A DNA stretch of 6,791 nt from an uncultured Chlorobiales bacterium (GTDB lineage: Bacteria > Bacteroidota > Chlorobiia > Chlorobiales > Chlorobiaceae). Under the pieces are notes generated by a model. The model had not been told where the DNA came from, made no database searches, and saw nothing but the letters and a program-made list of their open reading frames with translations. Positions 1-5,822 of the stretch are shown here, piece after piece. A program made the position numbers and the translations under genes. Positions within the stretch are counted from its first letter, which is position 1. Every line of letters starts with the position of its first letter. The stretch spans positions 1 to 6,791 of the forward strand of contig CAIUQW010000228.1 of NCBI GenBank assembly GCA_903901395.1, read 5' to 3'.

Positions 1-944
1 AAGTTCGGCTCTTCGGGCATCTTGTCGAGGCACTGCTCGATGATTTTGAGGCTCTCGTCCATTTCGAGGGCGCGAACCACGTGGCGCGACAGGCAGTCGC
101 CGACGACGGAGAACTTGCCGTCCGGCACCGGAACGTCGAAGTCGAGTTCGGGATAGATCGAGTAGGGATCGTTGCGGCGCAAATCCCACTTGACGCCGGA
201 ACCGCGCAGCATCGGGCCGCTCCAGCCGTAGTTGATCGCCACGTCGGCGGGCATGATACCGATATTGTAGGTGCGCTTGACGAAAATCTCGTTCTCGGTC
301 AAGAGCTTGTACAGCTCCACGACCTTCGGCCTGAAGTAGGCGACGAACTCGGCAACTCGCTTCTTGAAGTCGGCAGGCACGTCGTAGGCGAGGCCGCCGA
401 TCCATATATAATTATAGAGCATTCGAGCGCCGGAGATCCATTCGAGCAGACTCATGATGTGCTCGCGGTCGCGGAAGCAGAAGAGGAACGGCGTGAAAGC
501 GCCAAGATCGATAGCGTAAGTACCGATAGCCACGAGATGCGAGGCGATCCGGTTCAGCTCGGAGACGATGACGCGGATGAATTCGACGCGGCGGGGAATT
601 TCGATGTCGAGCAGCTTCTCGACGGTGATGCAGTAGGCCAGCTCGCTGTTCATGCCGGCGAGATAGTCCATCCTGTCCGTGTAGGGTACAATGGCGGGAT
701 AGTCCACATTCTCGCAATATTTCTCGAAGCAGCGGTGGAGATAGCCGAGATAAGGCTCGGCCTCGACGACGACTTCGCCGTCCGTGATGCATTCGAGACG
801 AAGCACGCCGTGCGTTGACGGGTGCTGCGGCCCCATGCTGAGCACCATGTACTCGGTATCGAGATCCTTTTCGATGATGACGCGCTTGTCGTCCTGACGG
901 ATGATCCTTGTGGAGTTCGTTTCAGCTTTACCTAATTCCTGCAT
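1..944 (-). CDS. nuoD: NADH-quinone oxidoreductase (complex I) subunit D, C-terminus beyond window
   Basis: This is the 49-kDa-type subunit of NDH-1, a peripheral-arm protein that forms the quinone-binding cavity with NuoB near cluster N2. The frame is open from the ATG at 944 to the window edge, giving 314 residues; family members are about 400 residues, so roughly the last fifth is missing. Visible signatures are [13 protein letters not shown] (residues 38-50), GYLHRCFEK (67-75) and [11 protein letters not shown] (88-98), followed by the usual [15 protein letters not shown] and [16 protein letters not shown] stretches. By alignment from memory, H45 and Y94 match the Thermus Nqo4 residues His38 and Tyr87 that contact the quinone head group. 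The ATG is the only sensible start: the frame has a stop at 969-971 and no other start codon in between. The gene lies 32 bp after nuoC with no clear Shine-Dalgarno sequence. It is a separate gene, not a nuoCD fusion as in E. coli. Confidence 0.97.
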   Translation of the reverse strand, partial: MQELGKAETNSTRIIRQDDKRVIIEKDLDTEYMVLSMGPQHPSTHGVLRLECITDGEVVVEAEPYLGYLHRCFEKYCENVDYPAIVPYTDRMDYLAGMNSELAYCITVEKLLDIEIPRRVEFIRVIVSELNRIASHLVAIGTYAIDLGAFTPFLFCFRDREHIMSLLEWISGARMLYNYIWIGGLAYDVPADFKKRVAEFVAYFRPKVVELYKLLTENEIFVKRTYNIGIMPADVAINYGWSGPMLRGSGVKWDLRRNDPYSIYPELDFDVPVPDGKFSVVGDCLSRHVVRALEMDESLKIIEQCLDKMPEEPN

Positions 945-976
945 GACTTCGGAATGCTTGTTTACGGGTTATGGCG

Positions 977-1498
977 TCAGTAAGGAACCTTGATGCCGTG
1001 ATAGGTCTCCTGAACCTGGTAATCCTTGCGAAGCGGGAAACCGGTCCAGTCTTCAGGACAGAGAATCCTTCGCAGGTCAGGGTGCCCTTCGAAGACCATG
1101 CCATACATATCGTAGGCTTCGCGCTCGTGCCAGTTGGCCGTGTGCCACACGCAGGAGACGGAGGGAATCGACCCGCCATCGCGCGAGCACTTCACCTTGA
1201 CGGCGATCTTGTGAGTGTACTTGCCGATCGTTTCGAGATTGCAGACGATGCCGACTTTGCCCTCGTCGGGATAATCGACTCCCGAAAGGCAGGCCATGTA
1301 GTTGAACTGCAACAGAGAGTTTTCGCGCATGTAAAGCGCGATGTCCACCCAACGGGATGCATCGAGCACCTCGAAGAAAGGCATGGTCGGATTGGCGTCG
1401 AACTCCGATATCGCGTCGCCGAACCGCTCCTTGATATTATCGTAAGCGGTCTTGCTCTGCTGCACCGCCGGTGACATCTGGTTTGCTGCTTCTTCCAT
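977..1498 (-). CDS. nuoC: NADH-quinone oxidoreductase (complex I) subunit C
   Basis: This 173-residue protein is the 30-kDa-type subunit of NDH-1, a peripheral-arm structural subunit that packs against NuoD and NuoB. The C-terminal family signature is intact: HEREAYDMYGMVFEGHP (residues 124-140), then DLRRIL and EDWTGFPLRKDY (149-160). The upstream alpha/beta part includes QFNYMACLSGVDYP (64-77), typical of the family. The length matches stand-alone NuoC proteins. The ATG at 1498 directly abuts an AAGGGA purine run, which is too close for an ideal ribosome-binding site. A second in-frame ATG at 1477 (residue 8) is possible but has no better site. The gene sits between nuoB (28 bp gap) and nuoD (32 bp gap), so it is almost certainly part of the same transcript. 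Confidence 0.97.
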   Translation of the reverse strand: MEEAANQMSPAVQQSKTAYDNIKERFGDAISEFDANPTMPFFEVLDASRWVDIALYMRENSLLQFNYMACLSGVDYPDEGKVGIVCNLETIGKYTHKIAVKVKCSRDGGSIPSVSCVWHTANWHEREAYDMYGMVFEGHPDLRRILCPEDWTGFPLRKDYQVQETYHGIKVPY

Positions 1499-1526
1499 TC
1501 CCTTGACTATAAATAGATAATAGTGG

Positions 1527-2096
1527 TTATGCCGTTGCCGCCTTGCGGGTCTGGTCGATCACCTGTTGCGGATCGACGCTCTTCTCAGCCAGCTTCTTCA
1601 GCGCCTCCTCGCGTGAAATGCCGAGACCTTCCATGCGGATCAACTCCTGCACCTTCATCAGGCCGCCGATCAGCGCCTCGGGACGCGGAGGGCATCCGGG
1701 CACGTAAACATCGACAGGAATCACGCGATCAACCCCCTTGAGCACATGGTAGCCGTGCTGCCAGTAGGGGCCACCGCAGTTCGAGCAGCTTCCCATCGAA
1801 AGCACGTAACGCGGTTCGGGCATCTGTTCGTAGAGCGTGATCACCCTCTCGGCCATCTTCATGGTCACGGTTCCGGCAACGATCATGAGGTCGGACTGGC
1901 GGGGCGAAGAGCGCGGGAAAATACCGAAGCGTTCGAGATCGTAGTTCGAGGCGTTGGTGGCCATCATCTCGATAGCGCAGCAAGCCAGACCGAAACCCAT
2001 CGGCCAGAGCGATGAGAGGCGAGCCCAGTTCATCACATTGTCAACCGAAGTCACCAGCACATTGCGGTTCGATACCCTGGCGTCAAGCAAACCCAT
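1527..2096 (-). CDS. nuoB: NADH-quinone oxidoreductase (complex I) subunit B, N2 cluster protein
   Basis: This 189-residue protein is the PSST-type subunit that holds the terminal [4Fe-4S] cluster N2, the last electron carrier before quinone. The cluster ligands are all present: the tandem cysteines C39-C40 in [13 protein letters not shown]104 in [13 protein letters not shown], and C135 in VPGCPPRP. An additional cysteine, C107, lies three residues after C104. The conserved [19 protein letters not shown] stretch (60-78) is typical of the family. The last 30 or so residues are a charged tail with no recognised motif. The start at 2096 gives the expected short N-terminus. No Shine-Dalgarno sequence is evident in the 27-bp gap after nuoA, so translation may depend on coupling or on an unstructured leader. 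Confidence 0.98.
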   Translation of the reverse strand: MGLLDARVSNRNVLVTSVDNVMNWARLSSLWPMGFGLACCAIEMMATNASNYDLERFGIFPRSSPRQSDLMIVAGTVTMKMAERVITLYEQMPEPRYVLSMGSCSNCGGPYWQHGYHVLKGVDRVIPVDVYVPGCPPRPEALIGGLMKVQELIRMEGLGISREEALKKLAEKSVDPQQVIDQTRKAATA

Positions 2097-2123
2097 AACG
2101 TAAAATCGATGATGATTGAAAGA

Positions 2124-2555
2124 TTATCCGTTCGCCTTTCCGGTGCGACGACTTGGCATTTCCGGCATTTTCGGAATGTTCGGAGTCGGACGAACCCAGT
2201 CGAGATCACCCTTGGCCCAGGCGTACACGAGACCGAGCACGAGGATGCCCGCGAAGATCAGCACCTCGACCAGCGCGAAGGAGCCAAGCGGCTTGAATAC
2301 GGTTGCCCAGGGATAGAGGAAGACGACTTCGACGTCGAAGATGATGAAGATAAGGGCGACGACATAAAAGCGGATGTTGAACTTGACCCAGGCGCTTCCC
2401 ACCGCCGGCTCGCCGCACTCGTAGGTGGAGTTCTTTTCGGGGTTGGGTCTGCTCGGGCGGAGCATTCTCGCCGTCAGGTAACCACCCGCGACAAAGACGA
2501 TACCGAGCACGAGAAACACGAATACGGTACCGAAACCACTTAACGTCTGATCCAT
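2124..2555 (-). CDS. nuoA: NADH-quinone oxidoreductase (complex I) subunit A
   Basis: This 143-residue membrane subunit is ND3-like and sits at the junction of the peripheral and membrane arms of NDH-1. Three hydrophobic segments are visible at about residues 8-30, 62-86 and 93-114. The first loop contains the conserved YECGEP (45-50); its cysteine matches the ND3 loop cysteine known from mitochondrial complex I. The second helix carries the conserved acidic pair D74 and E76 in [15 protein letters not shown], part of the route linking quinone chemistry to proton pumping. The C-terminus ends in a proline- and lysine-rich tail, somewhat longer than in many NuoA proteins. It is the first gene of the visible nuo cluster and follows a 212-bp AT-rich gap that probably holds the promoter. 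The start ATG is preceded by CAGCAGAAA, not a clear ribosome-binding site. Confidence 0.97.
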   Translation of the reverse strand: MDQTLSGFGTVFVFLVLGIVFVAGGYLTARMLRPSRPNPEKNSTYECGEPAVGSAWVKFNIRFYVVALIFIIFDVEVVFLYPWATVFKPLGSFALVEVLIFAGILVLGLVYAWAKGDLDWVRPTPNIPKMPEMPSRRTGKANG

Positions 2556-2579
2556 TTTCTGCTGTTTGACTTTAATGGT

Positions 2580-2601
2580 AAGGGGAGTGACTGGCCCCCT
2601 T
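2580..2601 (-). other. Hairpin in probable nuoA leader
   Basis: A 6-bp perfect inverted repeat, AAGGGG (2580-2585) and CCCCTT (2596-2601), encloses a 10-base loop. It ends 24 bp before the nuoA start codon. Read on the minus strand it is not followed by a T tract, so it is unlikely to be a terminator. It could be an mRNA-stabilising or translational control structure if nuoA is transcribed from upstream. The role is inference; the pairing is seen directly. Confidence 0.35.
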
Positions 2602-2608
2602 TTCTGAC

Positions 2609-2623
2609 AGGCTCAATGAGCCT
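2609..2623 (-). other. Compact palindromic hairpin upstream of nuoA
   Basis: AGGCTC (2609-2614) and GAGCCT (2618-2623) form a perfect 6-bp inverted repeat around a 3-base loop. It lies seven bases upstream, in the direction of nuo transcription, of the hairpin at 2580-2601. It has no adjoining T run on either strand, which argues against an intrinsic terminator. It might be an operator half-site pair or a leader RNA hairpin. Confidence 0.35.
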
Positions 2624-2721
2624 CCGAATCAAGTGCCGCCAATATAAAAAAAATCTTCTCAATCTACAGATAAAAAGCGGATTTTATCGGCATCGAACGC
2701 GGGATCGAAAAAAGAGAGGTC

Positions 2722-2764
2722 GAATTTATTAATGCAGAATCGATAACAATCGTGAATTTATTAA
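2722..2764. repeat. Pair of 11-bp direct repeats (GAATTTATTAA)
   Basis: The sequence GAATTTATTAA occurs at 2722-2732 and again at 2754-2764, start-to-start distance 32 bp, which is about three helical turns. Between them lies a short inverted repeat, CGAT (2741-2744) and ATCG (2749-2752). Same-face spacing upstream of nuoA could suit a DNA-binding regulator. However, the second copy lies directly against the stop codon of the 83-residue protein gene, and AT-rich sequence makes chance repeats more likely. Confidence 0.4.
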
Positions 2765-2767
2765 AGA

Positions 2768-3019
2768 TCACTCCCCTTTTTCAAAAATTCTTGAACCGGC
2801 CATTTTAAAGAGCCGGATCAGCGCGACCATCACCAGCAGGGTGACAAGCGCAAGGGAGATGACGACCGGCTGCCATGCCTGGAACATCCGCTGCATCAGC
2901 GGCCCGGCAACCGAGATAAGAAGCATCCAGATGATCGGCGTCCAGGCAACGCCGAAAATGACCGGCAGCCCGTTTTTCATGAACCGTTTTTTTGTCTGCT
3001 CGTCAGGAAAGAGTTTCAT
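2768..3019 (-). CDS. Small hypothetical membrane protein, two predicted helices
   Basis: This 83-residue protein matches no family I recognise. It has a basic N-terminus (TKKRFMKNG, residues 9-17), a first hydrophobic segment at about 18-39, a short link including QRMFQAWQ (43-50), a second hydrophobic segment at about 51-70, and a basic and then acidic tail ending FEKGE. By the positive-inside rule it should be a helical hairpin with both ends in the cytoplasm. No signal-peptide cleavage site or cysteine is seen. The ATG at 3019 is the natural start, although no Shine-Dalgarno sequence precedes it. It lies 57 bp after the TPR gene and 212 bp before nuoA, on the same strand as both, so it could be the tail of the upstream operon or the head of the nuo transcript. 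The coherent amphipathic and hydrophobic pattern supports a real gene. Confidence 0.75.
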   Translation of the reverse strand: MKLFPDEQTKKRFMKNGLPVIFGVAWTPIIWMLLISVAGPLMQRMFQAWQPVVISLALVTLLVMVALIRLFKMAGSRIFEKGE

Positions 3020-3076
3020 CGTGATGTGTGGTTTTGAGATGGATTCACGCCACTGCCTTATTAATTACAGGATAGC

Positions 3077-3685
3077 TCAGGGAAGCAGCTCGGCAATCTG
3101 GGCGGCCACATCCGGCTCAAGCTCCCTGAGCGCCTCGTACTCCGCCCTGAGACCGCGCATATCGCCGCGTGACATATAATACATGGCGAGCTTGCAGTGT
3201 ACCTCGACATTATCGGGCTGAAGAGCATAAGCCTTGTCGAGCGCTTCGAGCGCATTGTCGTGCTCACCGAGATCCATGTATACATCGCCAAGCACGCACC
3301 ACGCCTCCACGAAGGCGGGATCACGACGCAGCGCCTCTTTGAGCACCTTGATGGCCGCCTTCTCCTTGCCCATCGTCAGCAGCACGAAGCCGAGATGGCG
3401 GTAGGCTTCCAGTTGCGACCTGTCGAGCGCTACGGCGAACACAAGATCGGTGCCCGCGCGGCGGTACTCGCCGTTGGAGAGCAGCGCCACGGCGCGCGCA
3501 TAACGCACCTTCGGCTCCCGGCACGCAACTCCAGCAAGCTCGTCGAGAATGGCGACCGCCATGCTGTACTCCCGATTCTCGATGCGATCAAGCGCCTTCC
3601 GGTAATTTCGCTCGCGTTCCGACAGTATTTCCGGACTGTTCTGATCTTCCATAGTAGCATTCATAATCTGCTGAGATGATTTCAT
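3077..3685 (-). CDS. Tetratricopeptide-repeat (TPR) protein
   Basis: This 202-residue, probably cytoplasmic protein is built almost wholly of TPR-like helix pairs. After a polar N-terminus (1-25) the repeats run at roughly 28-58, 59-91, 92-124, 125-159 and 160-192. The third and fourth are closest to consensus: AYRHLGFVLLTMGKEKAAIK (94-113), and residues 128-157 with AW, LG, Y, G, A and the closing P at the usual positions. The first, second and fifth are degenerate. No signal peptide, membrane segment or catalytic domain is visible, so a protein-protein scaffold or assembly role is the reasonable inference; the partner is unknown. The start is well supported: its ATG (3685-3683) overlaps the TGA of the ferrochelatase-like gene in an ATGA junction, and a GGAG sits eight bases upstream. 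Translation is therefore probably coupled to that gene. Confidence 0.9.
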   Translation of the reverse strand: MKSSQQIMNATMEDQNSPEILSERERNYRKALDRIENREYSMAVAILDELAGVACREPKVRYARAVALLSNGEYRRAGTDLVFAVALDRSQLEAYRHLGFVLLTMGKEKAAIKVLKEALRRDPAFVEAWCVLGDVYMDLGEHDNALEALDKAYALQPDNVEVHCKLAMYYMSRGDMRGLRAEYEALRELEPDVAAQIAELLP

Positions 3686-4749
3686 TTCCCGCTCTCCGCA
3701 CCACTGAAAACCCTGCGCTGCACATCGAACACCTCGATTTCAGCAGCGATCCGCGACGCAAGCCACCGGGCGAACGCCGGTGAATCGTTGACGCAGGGAA
3801 TATAGCGCTTCACGGCGAACGGTGAACTGTCGAGCTGTTTTTTGGCCTCGTAATCAGTTTCGCTGTTGTCGGCGAAGTAGCCGAACGGAAACATCGCCAC
3901 CGAGCTGAACCCTTCAGCCGCAAACTCTTCGAGCGCCCGTTCGGCGGTCTCGCGCGTCCACTCCCCTCCTCTGTTGTGATTCAGGCATCCAAGCTTCACC
4001 TCGCCGAACACATTGCGCGGATCGGCCATGATTTTGTCGCGCATCACCCTGAAAAACTCCATTGTCTCGTCGAGACCGGTAAACACCGAGGGCTTTTCGC
4101 CCCTGCGGTTCCTGACAATGGTGCCGTGTATGACCAGTATGAGCCCCTGCTTCTCCCTCTTTCCAGACCCTTCCCATTCAGACGACAGTGACGAGAAGAG
4201 GTGATCGAGATAAATGCGATGCAACGCTTCGTCCATCCAGAAACCACGCGCCACGCGCAGCTTTCCGAGATGATCCTCGCCAAAGCGGTCGATCACCATC
4301 TGGCACGCCGGGCCGCAGGAAAAGGCCGATTCGACCGGAATCATCGGCACGACGAGAATGCCGTCCGAACGCTGGTTGCAGCGTTCGAGCACCTCTTCGA
4401 GGCTCGGATGCACGAAATAATAGGCGTCGGCAACCTCGATTTCGATTCCCTTCCCGGCGAGTCGCGGTTCGCGCCGGAGCGCCTCTTTGACGCTGAGAGC
4501 CTGCTTGCGATTGATCTCCACGAGACGCGAACGGTAGCGATGCAGCTTCCAGTCGAAGTAGTGTTTGGCCGAACGGTAATCGGCGATCATGTAGATGAGC
4601 AGCTTCGGCAGCTTGACGATCTTGCGGGTGATCACCTCGATGATCTTGCGCGAACTCGGCCAAAGCTCGCGAACGGTCAGCTTCTCGACCTCGCCATATG
4701 TCACCAGCACCACGCTGTAACGCCGTCCGTTCACAGTGACATCCACCAT
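3682..4749 (-). CDS. Ferrochelatase-superfamily protein (HemH-like, divergent)
   Basis: This 355-residue protein resembles ferrochelatase, the enzyme that inserts Fe2+ into a porphyrin, along its whole length, but with altered signatures. The N-terminal VVLVTYGE (13-20) matches the family LLVNLGTP strand. RLVEINRKQALSVKEAL (75-91) matches the SPL-IT-Q-L helix, though the preceding Gly-Gly pair is lost. ILVVPMIPVESA (131-142) matches the VLPLYPQYS segment. LILVIHGTI (203-211) places H208 where the catalytic histidine lies. GCLNHNRGGEWT (254-265) and FPFGYFADNSET (287-298) match the QSR-G--WL and P--F-SDHIET regions, with E297 at the conserved glutamate. NDSPAFARWLAS (321-332) matches the closing motif. 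The SDHIE histidine is asparagine here (N295). Residue matching is by eye. It overlaps the PAP2-like gene by 19 bp and the TPR gene by 4 bp. It could be a true ferrochelatase, a chelatase for another metal or tetrapyrrole, or a non-catalytic relative. Confidence 0.8.
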   Translation of the reverse strand: MVDVTVNGRRYSVVLVTYGEVEKLTVRELWPSSRKIIEVITRKIVKLPKLLIYMIADYRSAKHYFDWKLHRYRSRLVEINRKQALSVKEALRREPRLAGKGIEIEVADAYYFVHPSLEEVLERCNQRSDGILVVPMIPVESAFSCGPACQMVIDRFGEDHLGKLRVARGFWMDEALHRIYLDHLFSSLSSEWEGSGKREKQGLILVIHGTIVRNRRGEKPSVFTGLDETMEFFRVMRDKIMADPRNVFGEVKLGCLNHNRGGEWTRETAERALEEFAAEGFSSVAMFPFGYFADNSETDYEAKKQLDSSPFAVKRYIPCVNDSPAFARWLASRIAAEIEVFDVQRRVFSGAESGK

Positions 4750-5360
4750 TTGAATTCGCCGAACATCAAGAGGAAGCCGATAAGGCCGCCGACCAGCGTC
4801 TGCATGAAATTATGCGCCTTGAGATAGACTCGCGACCACATCAGGAGCGGCACGAAAGCAAGCAGCGCCAACGCGGGCGCGCCGATGGACAAAACCAGCA
4901 ATGCAATCGACGAAGTGAGTGAAAAGAGGTGAATGCTGATCTTCCACTGAAGCGTGACCAGCAGGATAAACACCGTATTGACCGCATTGAAAAGCAGAAT
5001 CCCCGACAGAAAGCGTGGCGCGCCAACCTGCTTCATCAGCTCGTAGCCGACCAGATTGACGCCGACAAGCACGAGAAGCGGCAGGAATCGCTGCTCGCGA
5101 AAGGTAATGTTATAATCGGAGACCTTGCCGATCTTTTTGAGTCCGAGGATCAGAAACATCGGAGCGACCGTAGCCGACAGCAACAGCAGGAAAAACCAGT
5201 CGAGATGATGAGGTGTCGCAGAATAGCCATATTGCACTATACAGAGATAAACTGCCGGTGCCACGACGACAGGACTGATGATCCACGATATCAGAGAGGC
5301 AAGCAGGCGTGTATCGAACTGCATTGAAAACCGGAAAGGGTGAAGGTGAATGTTCATCAT
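4731..5360 (-). CDS. Divergent PAP2-like integral membrane protein
   Basis: This 209-residue protein is strongly hydrophobic, with about six membrane segments near residues 18-43, 54-74, 92-108, 118-137, 145-168 and 187-201. It resembles the PAP2 (phosphatidic acid phosphatase type 2) superfamily, which removes phosphate from lipid or polyprenyl phosphates at the membrane. The third PAP2 motif is recognisable as SRVYLKAH (176-183), but the following aspartate is Q187. The PSGH motif seems reduced to ISIH, keeping H144. The first motif may be represented by K79 to R91 (KVSDYNITFREQR). Several catalytic residues are thus changed, so phosphatase activity is uncertain. The start is ambiguous: ATGs lie at 5360, 5357 and 5324 (residues 1, 2 and 13), none with a good ribosome-binding site; residue 13 would leave a membrane segment close to the N-terminus. 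It is the first gene of the three-gene overlapping unit. Confidence 0.75.
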   Translation of the reverse strand: MMNIHLHPFRFSMQFDTRLLASLISWIISPVVVAPAVYLCIVQYGYSATPHHLDWFFLLLLSATVAPMFLILGLKKIGKVSDYNITFREQRFLPLLVLVGVNLVGYELMKQVGAPRFLSGILLFNAVNTVFILLVTLQWKISIHLFSLTSSIALLVLSIGAPALALLAFVPLLMWSRVYLKAHNFMQTLVGGLIGFLLMFGEFKWWMSL

Positions 5361-5754
5361 GGCGCACTTCAGACGCTAATGAAGATAACCCTTTCCCCGA
5401 AAAACCGAAAAAAATCCGGCTACAGAGATTTCCCGCTGTACACAGTCGCTCACGGATGAACACTCCCTGAAAAGGAGACGTTATAAAAATTGAAAAAACA
5501 GAAAAGGAATAGCGTTGTGATTTTCTGAAAACCTGATCGTTAGACGCATGTCATCCTTGCACTACGATAACCTGATGAATCGCATACTAATGGCAAGATC
5601 ATTCGACCATTTCGCAATCAGGTTATTCAATGAAGTAAATTTTATAACCGCACGGCATATGTAGTCTTCATGGAAAATGAGCGAAACTATGGCCGGAAAG
5701 AACGCAAGCCCTCTCTTTGTCCACTGAGTCCAGCACGTCCACATCATCTGCTTC
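5361..5754. other. Intergenic region without a convincing gene
   Basis: This stretch of about 390 bp lies between the glyA terminator and the PAP2-like gene. Open frames across it are short, lack ribosome-binding sites or run through the terminator, and none gives a recognisable protein. It should contain the promoter of the PAP2-like/ferrochelatase-like/TPR unit, because that unit follows a strong terminator, but I could not pick a persuasive -35/-10 pair. A TATAAC read on the minus strand at about 5485-5480 is the best -10-like candidate. Other visible structures are a 5-bp hairpin (TACAG 5421-5425, CTGTA 5436-5440), paired CCGAAAAA-type tracts at about 5397-5413, and the spaced inverted repeat listed separately. 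Confidence 0.45.
5567..5626. repeat. 10-bp inverted repeat with 40-bp spacer
   Basis: ATAACCTGAT (5567-5576) is the exact reverse complement of ATCAGGTTAT (5617-5626). A partial third copy, AACCTGAT, occurs at 5530-5537 in the same orientation as the first arm. The spacer does not fold into an obvious continuation of the stem. It could be a long-loop RNA hairpin, a pair of regulator sites or a degraded element end; no transposase or target duplication is seen nearby. Confidence 0.45.
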
Positions 5755-5800
5755 CGAACAAAAGACAAAAGGCCGGTCACCTTTGGGGGTACCGGCCTTT
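5755..5800 (-). terminator. Rho-independent terminator of glyA
   Basis: AAAGGCCGGT (5768-5777) and ACCGGCCTTT (5791-5800) form a perfect 10-bp GC-rich stem around a 13-base loop. Read on the minus strand, the stem is followed by a T-rich tract, TTTTGTCTTTTGTT (5768-5755, sharing its first bases with the stem foot). The structure begins 22 bp after the glyA stop codon. This is a classical intrinsic terminator and separates glyA from the downstream cluster. On the plus strand only three T follow the stem, so it is directional. Confidence 0.92.
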
Positions 5801-5822
5801 GCAATGATCTGTTGATTCTCGA

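Larger units (their letters stand above)
2556..2767 (-). promoter_or_regulatory. AT-rich gap upstream of nuoA, probable nuo control region
   Basis: This 212-bp gap has no plausible gene. The part farther from nuoA (about 2641-2767) is markedly AT-rich compared with the flanking genes and contains a run of eight A on the plus strand (2646-2653). The part nearer nuoA holds two compact hairpins (2580-2601 and 2609-2623), and a pair of 11-bp direct repeats lies at 2722-2732 and 2754-2764. A TATATT sequence read on the minus strand (2646-2641) could be a -10 element, but no good -35 hexamer lies at the usual spacing. I therefore infer a promoter region for the nuo cluster from its position and base composition and do not name a transcription start. 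Read-through from the upstream membrane-protein gene is also possible. Confidence 0.4.

Noticed and set aside
81..818. Long plus-strand open frame of 245 codons
   Set aside because: It lies antisense to nuoD, whose minus-strand product has unmistakable family motifs; the plus-strand product is low-complexity, acidic and resembles no known protein.
2646..2688. Hairpin GATAAAA/TTTTATC (2669-2675, 2682-2688) followed on the minus strand by eight T, as a terminator for the 83-residue protein gene
   Set aside because: The 7-bp stem has only one G-C pair and the T run begins about 15 bases beyond it, so it does not meet the usual shape of an intrinsic terminator; weak function cannot be excluded.
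4201..4827. Plus-strand open frame of 208 codons
   Set aside because: It is antisense to the ferrochelatase-like gene, has no ribosome-binding site or recognisable motif, and arises from the GC-biased codon pattern of the true gene.
5562..5804. Minus-strand open frame of 80 codons between glyA and the PAP2-like gene
   Set aside because: Its start codon and first codons lie inside the glyA terminator stem, and the product shows no domain-like pattern.
5670..5807. Plus-strand open frame of 45 codons starting at ATG 5670
   Set aside because: It runs through the terminator stem, has no ribosome-binding site, and its product is a basic low-complexity peptide.
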